The notes beneath the pieces are model-generated. The model saw only the letters and a list, made by a program, of their open reading frames with translations. It had not been told where the DNA came from and ran no database searches. A stretch of DNA of 64,000 bases, from contig CP136508.1 of assembly GCA_008011715.2 (NCBI GenBank), positions 3,348,001 to 3,412,000 of the forward strand. Direction: 5' to 3'. Position 1 is the first letter of the stretch. Every line of letters begins with the position of its first letter. This document shows, one piece after another, positions 11,790 to 20,970 of this stretch. The DNA is from [Empedobacter] haloabium (GTDB lineage Bacteria; Pseudomonadota; Gammaproteobacteria; Burkholderiales; Burkholderiaceae_D). Position numbers and translations under genes: made by a program.

Positions 11790-14567
11790 TCACCCAACCA
11801 GGAAACGCTCGAAGTCGGCCACGGACAAAGGCCGCGCGATCAGGTAGCCCTGCCCCTCGTCGCAGCGGGCATGGTGCAGCACTTCCAGCATGCCCTCCGT
11901 CTCGATCCCCTCGGCGACCACCGCCAGCCCCAGCACGTGGGCCATGTCCACCAGCGCACGGATGAAGGCGGTGTCGTGCTCGTCCTCGTTGAGGAACGAG
12001 CGATCCAGCTTGAGCACGTCCACCGGGAAGCGCTTCAGGTACGACAGGCTGGAGTAGCCGGTGCCGAAATCGTCCAGCGACAGCTTGATGCCCAGCCCCT
12101 TCAGCGTGCGCAGGATGGCGGCGGAGCCGGCCACGTCCTCGATCAACGCGCTTTCCGTGATCTCCAGTTCCAGGCAATCGGCCGGCAATCCTGCCGCGGC
12201 CAGCGCATCCTGCACGTGGCCGACCAGGTCGGGCGAGCGCAGCTGCCGTGCCGAGACATTGACGGAAACCCGCAGCGCCAGCCCGTGGGCGTCGTTGACG
12301 CGGCGCGCGAAGCGGCAGGCTTGCCGCAGCACCCAGGCGCCGATGGCCTCGATCTGGCCGCGCTCCTCGGCGATCGGAATGAACTCCAGCGGCGAGACCG
12401 GGCCGTATTCCGGATGGCGCCAGCGCAGCAGCGCCTCCATGCCGCACGGCTGCAGGCTGCGCAGATGGACACGCGGCTGGTACACCACTTCCAGCTGGCC
12501 CAGTTCCAGCGCGCGCGGCAGCGCCAGCTCCAGGGTCAGGCGGCGCTTCGCCGCCGTGCTCATCTCCGGCTCGAAGAACTGGTAGGAGCCATTGCCCAGT
12601 GCCTTGGCCTTGTACATCGCCGTGTCGGCGTTCTGGAACAGCTGCGCCGGCGAGGCGTCGGCCGCGTCGGCCAGGCTGATGCCGATCGAGGCGCCCACCG
12701 ACATCTCCAGGCCGTCCACCAGGAACGGCGTCTTCAACACCTCCAGCAGCCGCTCCGCGATGGCGGCGGCCGCGCCGCGGTCGGCGCAGCGCGCCGCCAC
12801 CACGAATTCGTCGCCACCCAGGCGCGCCACCTCGTCGTCCGGCCGCATGCACGAGGCCAGCCGCTGCCCCACCTGCTGCAGCAGCCGGTCGCCGGTGGCG
12901 TGACCGAGCGAGTCGTTGATGGCCTTGAAGCGATTCAGGTCGATGAAGAACACGGTCGGCACGTGCGCCGCCGCCTGGTCCAGCATCGCTTCGACACGGC
13001 GGTTGATCCAGGCGCGGTTCGGCAATCCCGTCAGGGTGTCGCGCGTGGCCAGCTGCTCCAGGCGCGCCTCGGCCAGCTTGCGTTCGGTGATGTCGTGGAA
13101 GAAGATCGACAGGCCGTCTTCGTGGGCGTACACGCGTTCGCTCAGCCACACGTTCATCGGTTCGTACGGCAGCTCGAAGCTGGTGCTGCGCCGCTCGGCC
13201 ATCGCCTGCCGGTAGCGCGCACCGATCTCGGTGGCGGCCAGTTCCGGCGCGATGTCCCACAGGACCTTGCCGAGCGAGGCATCGCGGTCGACGCTGACGA
13301 AATCGGCCGCCCGCATGTTGGCGTAGGTGATCTGCCACGCCTGGTTGACCGAGAAGAAGCCGTCGCTGATGCTTTCCAACAGCGTGCGCGTGTGCTCGTG
13401 CGACTTCTGCAACGCCAGGCGGGTGTGCCAGCTTTCCGTGACGTCGCGCGCGCTGGCGTAGATCACGTCGCTGCCTGGCGGCCGGCGCATGCTGACGGCC
13501 AGCTGCACTGGCGTGCCGTCCTTGTGGCGGCAGCCCAGCGTCGTGCTGAAATTGCCGTCGCGCCGGCTCAGCTCCATGATCTTCTCCGCCGTCGCGGCGC
13601 TGGCCTCGGCGCGGATGAAGTCCATGCCGGTCTTGCCCAGCACGTCGGCCGGCTCGTAGCCCAGCACGCTGCGCACCGCCTGGTTGACATGCAGGATGCT
13701 GCCCTGGGGGCACAGCAGCAGCATGATGTCCGGCGAGTTCTCGATCAGCGCCGTGTTCTGCTCTGCCATCGCCTGGATCTGGCGCAGCATTTCCTTCTCG
13801 CGCGTGATGTCGCGCGAGATCATCACGGCGCCCAGGCAGCGGCCGGTGTCGGGATCGGTGACCGGCCCCGCGTTGGTGCCGAGCCAGACATAGCGGCCGT
13901 CCGGCGTGCGCTTGCGCACCTCGATGCTGACCTGCTGGCCGGCCAGCACGGCGGCCAGCGCGGCGTGCGATGGCGGCTGGTCGTCCGGGTGCAGGAAATC
14001 GATGACGGGCTCGCCCACCATGTCGGCCGGCGTCCAGCCCATCATGCGCTCGTACGATGGCGAAATGTGCACATAGCGTCCCTCCGGCCCGCAATGGGCG
14101 ATCAGGTCGGTGCTGTTGTCGACCAGCAGGCGATGGCCCGCTTCGCTGCGCAGCGCATGTTCCAGCTGGGTGCGGGCCTCCGTCACGTCCACCACGCTGC
14201 CGCGGTAACCGGCGCCATCGGGCAGCCCGGCCACCACGACCTGGTGCGTGACGTCGTCCAGTACCACGGCAAGCTCCACCCGGAACGGCGCGTGCCGCGC
14301 CAGCGCGGCCGCTACCTGCGCCGCCGCGACGGGCCCGGCACATGGATGGGCGCGCGTCAGCCAGTCGGTCAGCGAGCGCTCGCGCATCGCGTCGGCCAGG
14401 CAGCCGGGCTGCGCCAGGACGTGCCGGACCACGCCCGCCTCATCGGCCTGCCAGTGCGCGGCGGGCCCGCCGGTGCGGGCAGCGGCGCTGCAGGAAACGT
14501 CGGACGGTTGCAAAGGGAGAGGTCTGGGCATATCGGGGCGCCGCCGCCGGTTCTGGCGTGCAGGCAT
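11790..14567 (-). CDS. PAS-PAS-PAS-GGDEF-EAL cyclic-di-GMP protein
   Basis: A 925-aa cytoplasmic signalling protein likely to make and/or break c-di-GMP. An N-terminal variable region (1-120) is followed by three PAS domains starting near residues 132, 258 and 385 (recognised by NSTDLI, NSPDIMLLL, SISDGFFSVN and their D-I/V-T-E-x-K exits). A GGDEF domain follows (signature RLGGDEF near 583, intact), then an EAL domain with an intact GMEALLRW motif near 711 and DDFGTGYSS near 823. Both catalytic signatures are present, so either activity is possible. No membrane helix is seen, so the PAS domains probably sense a cytosolic ligand or cofactor. Two ATGs are possible (14567 and 14531); neither has a good ribosome site, so the first 12 residues are uncertain. 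Confidence 0.92.
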   Translation of the reverse strand: MPARQNRRRRPDMPRPLPLQPSDVSCSAAARTGGPAAHWQADEAGVVRHVLAQPGCLADAMRERSLTDWLTRAHPCAGPVAAAQVAAALARHAPFRVELAVVLDDVTHQVVVAGLPDGAGYRGSVVDVTEARTQLEHALRSEAGHRLLVDNSTDLIAHCGPEGRYVHISPSYERMMGWTPADMVGEPVIDFLHPDDQPPSHAALAAVLAGQQVSIEVRKRTPDGRYVWLGTNAGPVTDPDTGRCLGAVMISRDITREKEMLRQIQAMAEQNTALIENSPDIMLLLCPQGSILHVNQAVRSVLGYEPADVLGKTGMDFIRAEASAATAEKIMELSRRDGNFSTTLGCRHKDGTPVQLAVSMRRPPGSDVIYASARDVTESWHTRLALQKSHEHTRTLLESISDGFFSVNQAWQITYANMRAADFVSVDRDASLGKVLWDIAPELAATEIGARYRQAMAERRSTSFELPYEPMNVWLSERVYAHEDGLSIFFHDITERKLAEARLEQLATRDTLTGLPNRAWINRRVEAMLDQAAAHVPTVFFIDLNRFKAINDSLGHATGDRLLQQVGQRLASCMRPDDEVARLGGDEFVVAARCADRGAAAAIAERLLEVLKTPFLVDGLEMSVGASIGISLADAADASPAQLFQNADTAMYKAKALGNGSYQFFEPEMSTAAKRRLTLELALPRALELGQLEVVYQPRVHLRSLQPCGMEALLRWRHPEYGPVSPLEFIPIAEERGQIEAIGAWVLRQACRFARRVNDAHGLALRVSVNVSARQLRSPDLVGHVQDALAAAGLPADCLELEITESALIEDVAGSAAILRTLKGLGIKLSLDDFGTGYSSLSYLKRFPVDVLKLDRSFLNEDEHDTAFIRALVDMAHVLGLAVVAEGIETEGMLEVLHHARCDEGQGYLIARPLSVADFERFLVG

Positions 14568-14716
14568 AAGAACATCGCGGCGGGTTGTGGGCGTACAGCG
14601 GCAAGGATACCACCGACGGCATCACACCCTTAAAACTGCGAAATTTTTGTTGTCCCCGTGCAACGTCAGCACCGGCACGCGGCGTGCCGGCCGAGCGGAA
14701 CCGGCGGCCGGGTCGC

Positions 14717-14756
14717 GGCGGCCGGCGCGGCGGATGCGGCAGCCCCGCCGGCCGCC
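14717..14756 (-). terminator. Possible hairpin terminator after the T6SS island
   Basis: Perfect 11-bp arms (GGCGGCCGGCG at 14717-14727 and its complement at 14746-14756) enclose an 18-base loop, starting 4 bases after the stop of the last gene of the leftward island. There is no T-run on the minus strand, so it is at best an atypical terminator or a 3'-end stabiliser. Confidence 0.4.
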
Positions 14757-14760
14757 ACGC

Positions 14761-15276
14761 TCAGGGTTCGGCCAGGACCGGCAGGCTGGCCAGCGCCTTG
14801 CAGGCGGCCACGTTGAACTTCTTCTGGTCGCGCGCCGCGTCGACCGGCAGGGTCGAGACGACCACCTTTTCCCCCATGGCGCCGGAAATACCGTACAGCC
14901 GCAGCGTGCCGGCCTTGACCTCGTACGCCAGCGCGGCATCGAAGCCGCGCTCCACCGTCTTGTCGCGGAAGCCCGTCAATACCTTGCTCAGCGTCTTGCG
15001 CCTGGCCTTGTCCTTGACGGCGCCCAGCGCCAGCTCGCTGGTCAGCTGTGGCGGCAGGTTGGCCGTGTAGACGTTCTGCAGGTTCAGCGAATACTCACCG
15101 CAGCGGATCTCGCTGGCCGCGTGATCGGCCACGAACTGGCGCACCGCGCCGACGTACGGCAACGCCGTCTCGTCCGCGATGGCGGCGATGTTCAGGCCAT
15201 CCGTCGAACCGGCCTGGGCCGCGCTCGCGCCCGCCAGCCCCAGCGCCAGGATCGTGTGTCTCAGCATGTGCTTCAT
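14761..15276 (-). CDS. Secreted protein of unknown function, last gene of T6SS island
   Basis: A 171-aa protein with a signal peptide (about 1-22, AAQAG cleavage). The mature part has two Cys (EIRCGEYS and VAACKAL) that could pair, and no recognised domain. Its ATG overlaps the stop of the amidase effector gene (ATGA), so it is translationally coupled to the toxin. In T6SS islands a small periplasmic protein encoded directly after a peptidoglycan-attacking effector is usually its immunity protein. This is therefore a good candidate for that role, together with or instead of the 183-aa protein upstream of the effector. Function is inference from position, export and coupling only. Confidence 0.8.
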   Translation of the reverse strand: MKHMLRHTILALGLAGASAAQAGSTDGLNIAAIADETALPYVGAVRQFVADHAASEIRCGEYSLNLQNVYTANLPPQLTSELALGAVKDKARRKTLSKVLTGFRDKTVERGFDAALAYEVKAGTLRLYGISGAMGEKVVVSTLPVDAARDQKKFNVAACKALASLPVLAEP

Positions 15277-17045
15277 TGTGTGGCCTCGTTGCCGCCCTTG
15301 CCGGCGGCTGCAATGTTCAGGAAATTCTTGTTGATGTCGTCGACGTCGACGATGTCGGCCTCGTCCTGCGCGTTGGCGTATTCCTCGTACGTGACGGGAA
15401 TATAGAAGCCGTGGAACTTCTGGTCAAGCTTGGTGCCGTCCTTCAGCGTGAAGCTGCTGGAGATCCCGCTGCGCGCGTAGGCCGACACCTTCAGCCGGTC
15501 GCCCTGGTTGCCGCCCAGCCCGGCCACCTTGCCGTCCTTGGTCAGGCCGTAGACGAAGGTGACGTGGCCGGTATAGTGGGCCTTGCCGGTCGCATGCACG
15601 TAGTTGCGCATGACCAGCAGCGCGCCGAACACGGGCTTGCTGATCTTCTTGAACTTCTTCGACGCGACCGGGAACTGCGACGACGCGCTCTTCTCGAACG
15701 GCGCCCCGGCCGTCTTCAGGCAATAGTTGGCAAAGGAAGCGCACCAGGCCGTGCTCACCATATTGCCGGCGATGCCCATCTCCTTGTGGAAGTTCTTCGA
15801 CTTGGTGATGACGTCCTCCTTCTTGCCGGCCCACTTCTTCGCTTCCGCGATCGCCACGGCCATCCACGGTGCCGTCTTCTGGTCGACCGGCACGATGGCC
15901 AGCGGCTCGCCCTTGCCTTCCTTGCTGCGGGTCAGGTCGGCGCTGGCCGCCGGTGCGCCGGCAGCCGCGGCCGGGGCTGCCGCCGCCGCCGGCTTGGCCG
16001 CCGCAGGCTTGGCGGCGGGCTTCGCCGGCGCCGCCTTCGGCTTGCCCGGCTTGCCCGAGGGCGGGCCGTAGATGCCGATCACCTGCCCCACGTAGATCTT
16101 GCTGGGGTCCTTGATGGCCGGATTGTCCTTCATGATCGCGGCGACGGTCGTGCCGAAGCGCGTGGCCAGGATGCCCAGCGTTTCCTTGCGATCGACGACG
16201 TGGTCGAATGGCTTGCGTGCCGTGCTGGTGGGCGTTGCCGGCGGCTTCTTCGGCGCCGTGGGCGCCTCGAAGCTGACCAGGTCGTGCAGCAGCACGTAGG
16301 CGCTCGAGACGCCGTCCATGACGAACTCGAAGCGCTTCTGCCACACGCCCGTCACGTCGGCGACATGGATCTCGGCCTTCTTGCCCGGCTCGGTGTGGGC
16401 GATCTTCGGCAACTGGCCCTGCGCGTCGGTCTTCTTCTCGTAGGTCTTGTCGCCGATCTTGATCTGCACGGGCAGGTCCGCCTTCGGCTTGGCGCCATCC
16501 GAGACGGTTACCGAGGTGGTACCGACTTCGCGCTCCTTGCGCGTGTCCTTCAGGCCGTGGAAACCTTCCTTCTTTTCCATGGCGTCCAGGACTTCTTCCA
16601 GCTTGGCATCGGAGATGTCGGAGAGCTTGGTCGTGATCGGCAGCCCGGTGTGCTTGCTGATGGCGTTCGCGTAGGCGAGCGGGTCGTTGTTGTCCGACGC
16701 CGGCGCGTACCCCATCATCATCTTGCCCGGACGCTTGGGATCGGGGATGCCCGTCAGCATCGTGTAGATGGTGCGGTCGTTGTATTTACGACGCAGCAGC
16801 TTCTTCTTCTGCAGGCGCCCCTCTTCGTAGCTCTTGAAGATCAGGAAGGCGCCGTTGCCCTTGGTCTGGCCGATGCCGATGGCGCCCATGATCAGCTTTT
16901 CGCCGGCCGGGCGCAGGTTGCCGGGATTGTTGAAGCGCCAGGCGATGGTACCGCCGGTGCGCAACAGGTGGGTGCCGTCGTCGCCGACGTAATCGACGGT
17001 CTTGATGCTGGCGTCGTATTTGGCGCTGATGAATTCGCGGGTCAT
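15273..17045 (-). CDS. Predicted T6SS peptidoglycan-targeting effector (LysM + amidase-type domain)
   Basis: A 590-aa modular protein. Residues 1-135 carry the RFNNPGNLRP motif near residue 37, typical of phage structural/'P5-like' lysozyme-type domains. Residues about 180-265 look like a beta-rich adaptor. Residues about 280-325 form a LysM domain (DHVVDRKETLGILATRFG ... IYVGQVIGIY) that would bind peptidoglycan. A Pro/Ala/Lys linker follows (330-375). Residues about 390-540 match the TIGR02594-type NlpC/P60-CHAP-like amidase fold, with a putative catalytic Cys in STAWCASFANYCL and a His in GHVTFVYG. It has no signal peptide, as expected for T6SS cargo. It lies downstream of vgrG and a secreted putative immunity gene and overlaps the next gene by ATGA. 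Cell-wall hydrolase effector is the best reading; bond specificity is unknown. Confidence 0.82.
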   Translation of the reverse strand: MTREFISAKYDASIKTVDYVGDDGTHLLRTGGTIAWRFNNPGNLRPAGEKLIMGAIGIGQTKGNGAFLIFKSYEEGRLQKKKLLRRKYNDRTIYTMLTGIPDPKRPGKMMMGYAPASDNNDPLAYANAISKHTGLPITTKLSDISDAKLEEVLDAMEKKEGFHGLKDTRKEREVGTTSVTVSDGAKPKADLPVQIKIGDKTYEKKTDAQGQLPKIAHTEPGKKAEIHVADVTGVWQKRFEFVMDGVSSAYVLLHDLVSFEAPTAPKKPPATPTSTARKPFDHVVDRKETLGILATRFGTTVAAIMKDNPAIKDPSKIYVGQVIGIYGPPSGKPGKPKAAPAKPAAKPAAAKPAAAAAPAAAAGAPAASADLTRSKEGKGEPLAIVPVDQKTAPWMAVAIAEAKKWAGKKEDVITKSKNFHKEMGIAGNMVSTAWCASFANYCLKTAGAPFEKSASSQFPVASKKFKKISKPVFGALLVMRNYVHATGKAHYTGHVTFVYGLTKDGKVAGLGGNQGDRLKVSAYARSGISSSFTLKDGTKLDQKFHGFYIPVTYEEYANAQDEADIVDVDDINKNFLNIAAAGKGGNEATQ

Positions 17046-17054
17046 GACTACGGG

Positions 17055-17606
17055 TTATTTGCTGGACCGGGAGGACGTCTCTTTTTTCAATACCTGCTCG
17101 ACCGTCAGCCTGGCCTTGGCCGGGTAGCTCGTGGCGGACAGTTTCTTGAAGTAATAGGCCGGGCCATCCGGATTGTCGTCGTCCGACTCCGCCAGGCGGT
17201 ACCAGCGCACGGCGATCGGCGCGCTCTTGCCCGGCTTGGTCTCGGCCACGACCAGCTCGACGGCATCGCCGCGCGCCACCACGGCCGCATCGGCCACCGT
17301 CTGCTCGCCCTGGGAAATGCTGAACCAGGTCAGCTCCTGCTCGCTGGCGCTGTCGACCACGGGCACGTGCAACCACTCGCCGCCCGGCTTGCTTTCGAAA
17401 TAGAACGTCAGGCTGCGCTTGTAGCTGGTCGTGTCCTGGTAGGTGCCGTTCACGAGGATCAGTTTGCCTTTCAGCACGGACCATTGGTGCATGCCCTGCT
17501 GCTGCGACGAGACGGTGGCGCCGGCCGGCGCGGCGCTGGCGCCACCATGGACGGCCAGTGACAGCGCACCGGCCAGCAGCAGCGATTTGACAACGTTATG
17601 GATCAT
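17055..17606 (-). CDS. Secreted protein next to vgrG, candidate immunity protein
   Basis: A 183-aa protein with a clear signal peptide (about 1-26, ending ASAAP). The mature part is beta-rich (KGKLILVNGTYQDTT, RSLTFYFES, ELTWFSISQGE) and has a basic tail. The ATG lies 2 bases after the vgrG stop, and its ribosome site (GGGGAGGAAT) is inside the end of vgrG, so translation is coupled. The following gene, 9 bases away, encodes the predicted cell-wall hydrolase. A periplasmic protein in this slot fits an immunity protein. The fold may resemble CarG-type periplasmic self-resistance proteins, but I cannot confirm that. No enzymatic motif is visible. Confidence 0.82.
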   Translation of the reverse strand: MIHNVVKSLLLAGALSLAVHGGASAAPAGATVSSQQQGMHQWSVLKGKLILVNGTYQDTTSYKRSLTFYFESKPGGEWLHVPVVDSASEQELTWFSISQGEQTVADAAVVARGDAVELVVAETKPGKSAPIAVRWYRLAESDDDNPDGPAYYFKKLSATSYPAKARLTVEQVLKKETSSRSSK

Positions 17607-17608
17607 GA

Positions 17609-20452
17609 TTATTCCTCCCCTTCGGGATTGGTGATGAGCTTGCCGAGCAGGTTGCTGCTCAGGTACTGCGACGAGTCGATACCCGCCAGCGAGGAAGCAT
17701 AGCGGCCGAATTCCTCCAGGCTGTCTTCCAGCGGGGTTTCGTCCTCGTCATGGTAGAAGTCGTGCTCGAGCCGTTCGACCTCGGGCATCTTCTCGACCGT
17801 GTCGAGCTTGATGCTGCGCCAGCTGTCCTCGCCCAGGTGCAGCGTGAGCTGGTCGTTGTCCGGCAGCTCCAGGCGCGGCAGGCGGCCGTCTTCGCCGACC
17901 ACGCCGGCGGCCAGCTGCTTGCCCGCCTTGTCGAGGATCTTGTAGGCCTTGCCGACCACGCCCAGCGCCGTGGCCACGTCGTCCGCGCCCGGGAAGGCGA
18001 AGCGCAGGCTGTGCGGGCCCAGTTCGGCGGCCGGCATCGCCGCGAACGTGGCCTCGAGGTTCTGCGGGCCGGTCGCCGCGTGGCTGGCGGCGTGCGCCTC
18101 CCACTTGCCGCTGGTGCCCTGCTGGATGCCCTTGGCGCTGATGCGGATGAAGCTGCCGCCCGCATGCAACAGGATTTCCTCGCAGGCGCCGATCTCGATG
18201 TTCTTTTTCGTGCTGATCAGCTTGAGCACCTGTTCGGCGATGATTTCCACGTTGTCGCTCTGGGCCTGGATTTCCACCTTGCCCTTGGCGGCGAACAGCT
18301 TCATGCCGGCCTTGTAGACGAACACGCTGAGCTTTTCCGTCAGGCTGGCCAGCAGGCTCTTGCCGGTCGTGATCGACAGGTGCTCGCCCGTATTCAGTAC
18401 CGTATGGCGGTCGCTCTGGATGTGCGTGCTGCGCGCCGTGCTGGTGGCGATCCCGGCCGGGCTGGACAGCACGAGCTGCGGCTCGCTCAGCTCGCCCTGG
18501 GCCTGGCCGCCGCCGGCGATGGCGTCGTTCTGCGCCTTCAGCGCGGCGCCGGTGGCGCCCTGGTCGACATCGGCGTCCTGCGCCACGTGCTGGCGGGCCA
18601 GTTCGCCCAGCTGCTCATGGCGCTCGCGCGCCGCACCCAGGCGGCCGACGGTCTCGCCCATGTCCTTGGCGTGGCCGGCGGCATCCGGGCGTGCTTCCGT
18701 GGTCAGCAGCATGCCCATGCCGGCGCGCGCGACGCCCCAGGCGTTGGTCGCCAGTTCCCAGCCTTCGCCGCGCGCGTCCTTGCGGCCGCGGTTGTCCTCG
18801 ACCCGGGTGATGTGGCCCAGCGACAGCTGGCTGTGCTGGTGGTCGCTCTTGAGCTGCGCCTGGATCTGGTTGTGGGTGTCGTCCAGGATCAAGTGGTTGC
18901 TGCGCCCGCCGGCCGCGTTGCCGGCGTTCGGCGCCAGCTCGCGGCTGCGCAGGCCCGTCAGCGCATGCTGGCTCGGCTGCTGCCAGGGCGGCATGTTGCG
19001 CTCGTTGTAGACGCTGCCGGTGACGATCGGCCGGTCCGGCGAACCGCCCAGCCATTGGACGATGACCTCGCTGCCAACGCGCGGCACGGCCGCCAGGCCC
19101 AGCTCGCCGCCCGCCCAGGAACTGGCCACGCGCAACCAGGCCGAGCTGCGCTCGTCGTTGCCGCCTTCGCGGTCCCAGTGGAATTGCACGCGGATGCGAC
19201 CGTACTCGTCCGTGTAAATGCTGTCCGGGCCGCGCGGGCCCACCACCGTGGCCGTCTGCGGCGCCAGGATCTTCGTCTCGACACTGTTGAAATTGCGGCC
19301 GGGCCGCCATGGAATCTGCTTGCGGATGCAGCGCACGGTGTTGCGGTACTCGGCCGGCTTGCTGTTTTGCAGGTAGTTGTTGCGCGCCGTGTGGCGCACT
19401 TCCAGCACCAGGAACTCGTGCTTGCCCGAATCGTCGGCGTGACGCAGCGAATCGCCATAGAAGTGGTCGCGCAACGTGAACCAGCGGCCCGGCTGCAGGA
19501 AGCGGCTGTTGCCGCTGCCTTCGAAATGCTTCGCGGCGGCCTCTGCTTCTTCCATGCGCAGCTGCGCCAGGCGGTCGCCCTGCTGCAGGCCGTTGAAGCC
19601 ATAGGCGCCGGTGTACTCGTAGGATTCGACCTGCAGCACACTGCCCTGCTGGTTGACGGTCGGCATCGTGACCTGGCTGGGCACGGGATGCTTGAAATTG
19701 AAGCCCGACAGTGCCACGCTGGCGGGGGCGATGGCCCGCACCGGCGACCACTGGCCGAGGCCGTCTTCCTCGACGGCGCCGCCGTGACTCTGGAAGCGCA
19801 CCGTGGCGTCACCATCGATGACGTCGGCCTGGCGCGACTCGTCCGACAGCACTAGCTTGTGGCCACGCTCGGTATGCTCGTACCAGTAATGCCAGCCGGC
19901 AGCCTCCCAGCGGCGGTGCAGGTAATTGTGGTCGGTCTCGTCGAACTGGCAGGCGTCCGTCATCACGGGGTCGTCGCCCTGCACGCGGCAGTCCCAGTCC
20001 GGCAGCGTGGAGTAGTCGGCAAAGATGCTTTCGGTCTGGTCGCGCAGCGACTTGCCGTGGAACAGGTAGTTGTCCTTGCGCAGGGCGAGATACTTCAGCC
20101 ACGGCCCGAGGATCGCCTCGTAGAACGCGAAGCCGCCGTCGGTGGTGACCAGGCGGAAGCTGAACACATAGCCGCTGAAGTAGCGCATGCTGCCGTCGCC
20201 GCGCACCAGGGCGACCGTCATCAGCTTGCCCTGCAGATCCTTCAGCGCCAACATGGCGGTGTCGGAAATGAGTTCGACGCGATATTCGAAGTCGCGCGAC
20301 ATGGCCTCGAACGCGTCCAGCTGGTTGACCAGCAACTGCGCGGCAGGGCCGTCGCCGTGCGGGAAGGACAGGCGCAGCAGGCGCCGGTTCTGGGCACCGC
20401 CACTGATCAGATCCTGGAGCGATTGTACGACTTCCTGCAGCCCGTGTTTCAT
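17609..20452 (-). CDS. vgrG: T6SS spike protein VgrG with DUF2345 and C-terminal extension
   Basis: A 947-aa VgrG, the trimeric spike that caps the T6SS Hcp tube and carries effectors. Residues 1-370 match the gp27-like base (Rhs/Vgr domain). The gp5 OB-fold follows near 400-490, with the family text DEYGRIRVQFHWDREG and VGSEVIVQWLGG. A DUF2345 beta-helix lies about 640-790 (LVLSSPAGI, repeated I-E-I-x-A strands). About 150 further residues (800-947) form an extra domain that ends Asp/Glu-rich and could act as an effector adaptor. The chosen ATG gives the usual VgrG N-terminus. It is followed with 2-base spacing by the secreted putative immunity gene. No other T6SS structural genes lie in the window, so this is an orphan vgrG island. 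Confidence 0.95.
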   Translation of the reverse strand: MKHGLQEVVQSLQDLISGGAQNRRLLRLSFPHGDGPAAQLLVNQLDAFEAMSRDFEYRVELISDTAMLALKDLQGKLMTVALVRGDGSMRYFSGYVFSFRLVTTDGGFAFYEAILGPWLKYLALRKDNYLFHGKSLRDQTESIFADYSTLPDWDCRVQGDDPVMTDACQFDETDHNYLHRRWEAAGWHYWYEHTERGHKLVLSDESRQADVIDGDATVRFQSHGGAVEEDGLGQWSPVRAIAPASVALSGFNFKHPVPSQVTMPTVNQQGSVLQVESYEYTGAYGFNGLQQGDRLAQLRMEEAEAAAKHFEGSGNSRFLQPGRWFTLRDHFYGDSLRHADDSGKHEFLVLEVRHTARNNYLQNSKPAEYRNTVRCIRKQIPWRPGRNFNSVETKILAPQTATVVGPRGPDSIYTDEYGRIRVQFHWDREGGNDERSSAWLRVASSWAGGELGLAAVPRVGSEVIVQWLGGSPDRPIVTGSVYNERNMPPWQQPSQHALTGLRSRELAPNAGNAAGGRSNHLILDDTHNQIQAQLKSDHQHSQLSLGHITRVEDNRGRKDARGEGWELATNAWGVARAGMGMLLTTEARPDAAGHAKDMGETVGRLGAARERHEQLGELARQHVAQDADVDQGATGAALKAQNDAIAGGGQAQGELSEPQLVLSSPAGIATSTARSTHIQSDRHTVLNTGEHLSITTGKSLLASLTEKLSVFVYKAGMKLFAAKGKVEIQAQSDNVEIIAEQVLKLISTKKNIEIGACEEILLHAGGSFIRISAKGIQQGTSGKWEAHAASHAATGPQNLEATFAAMPAAELGPHSLRFAFPGADDVATALGVVGKAYKILDKAGKQLAAGVVGEDGRLPRLELPDNDQLTLHLGEDSWRSIKLDTVEKMPEVERLEHDFYHDEDETPLEDSLEEFGRYASSLAGIDSSQYLSSNLLGKLITNPEGEE

Positions 20453-20490
20453 GTCATCTACCTACGCGACTCTGGCAACGAAAAGGCCAT

Positions 20491-20528
20491 CATCTTACCA
20501 TAAAGACACATGGATTCCAGGTAAGATG
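20491..20528. promoter_or_regulatory. 9-bp inverted repeat in the vgrG upstream region
   Basis: CATCTTACC (20491-20499) and GGTAAGATG (20520-20528) are perfect complements separated by 20 bases, in the 122-base gap between the immunity-like gene pair and vgrG. The arms are spaced about 2.8 helical turns apart, centre to centre. The gap is visibly more AT-rich than the flanking genes and probably holds a vgrG promoter. Operator role is inference. Confidence 0.4.
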
Positions 20529-20574
20529 GTATCAAATTGCTACGGGAGATGCTGGAGCAAGGGCGCGCGCGACG

Positions 20575-20970
20575 TCAGTCCGGGCCGATCCTTGCCCAGA
20601 ATCCGGTATCGACGGTGGTGCGGACCACCTTGGCGTGGGCGTCCAGATAGATATCCACGCGGCTGAACGGCGCCGCCAGCTCCACGCCGTCCCGGCTGGA
20701 AAACGGGAAACTCACGTCCAGGTGGTAGCCGGCGCGGGGCCAGCGCGTCGTGCGGAACCCGAGACGCTCGCCGGGGTGGATGACGTCCTTGATGATATCG
20801 CTGTCTTCATCGAAGAAATAGGCGATGGGGGCTGTCGCGGCACTGGAATAATGCAGCACGACCAGCGGCGAGAGCTGGGCCTGTACCAGCAGCGTCAGCC
20901 ACAGCATGGCCGGCACGCCGGCCGCGATCGCCAGTTTGCCGCATAGCCGCCGCACGCGGGTTGCCGCCAT
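20575..20970 (-). CDS. Putative immunity protein, copy 2 of a tandem pair
   Basis: A 131-aa protein with one N-terminal hydrophobic segment (about residues 12-32), then a small extracytoplasmic domain. Its last 95 residues align without gaps to the preceding gene: VVLHY, then a region with acidic residues (YFFDEDSDIIKDVIHPGE), then APFSRVDIYLDA and a shared VDTGFWARIG end. The two are clearly tandem duplicates. The ATG overlaps the preceding stop (TGATG). With the toxin gene immediately upstream of the pair, immunity is the simplest role. Membrane anchoring suggests action at or beyond the inner membrane, which is odd if the toxin is a nuclease. Function is not recognised from sequence. Confidence 0.78.
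   Translation of the reverse strand: MAATRVRRLCGKLAIAAGVPAMLWLTLLVQAQLSPLVVLHYSSAATAPIAYFFDEDSDIIKDVIHPGERLGFRTTRWPRAGYHLDVSFPFSSRDGVELAAPFSRVDIYLDAHAKVVRTTVDTGFWARIGPD

Noticed and set aside
17055..17606. Firm naming of the 183-aa protein as CarG
   Set aside because: Only general fold and export features agree; no specific motif could be verified by eye.
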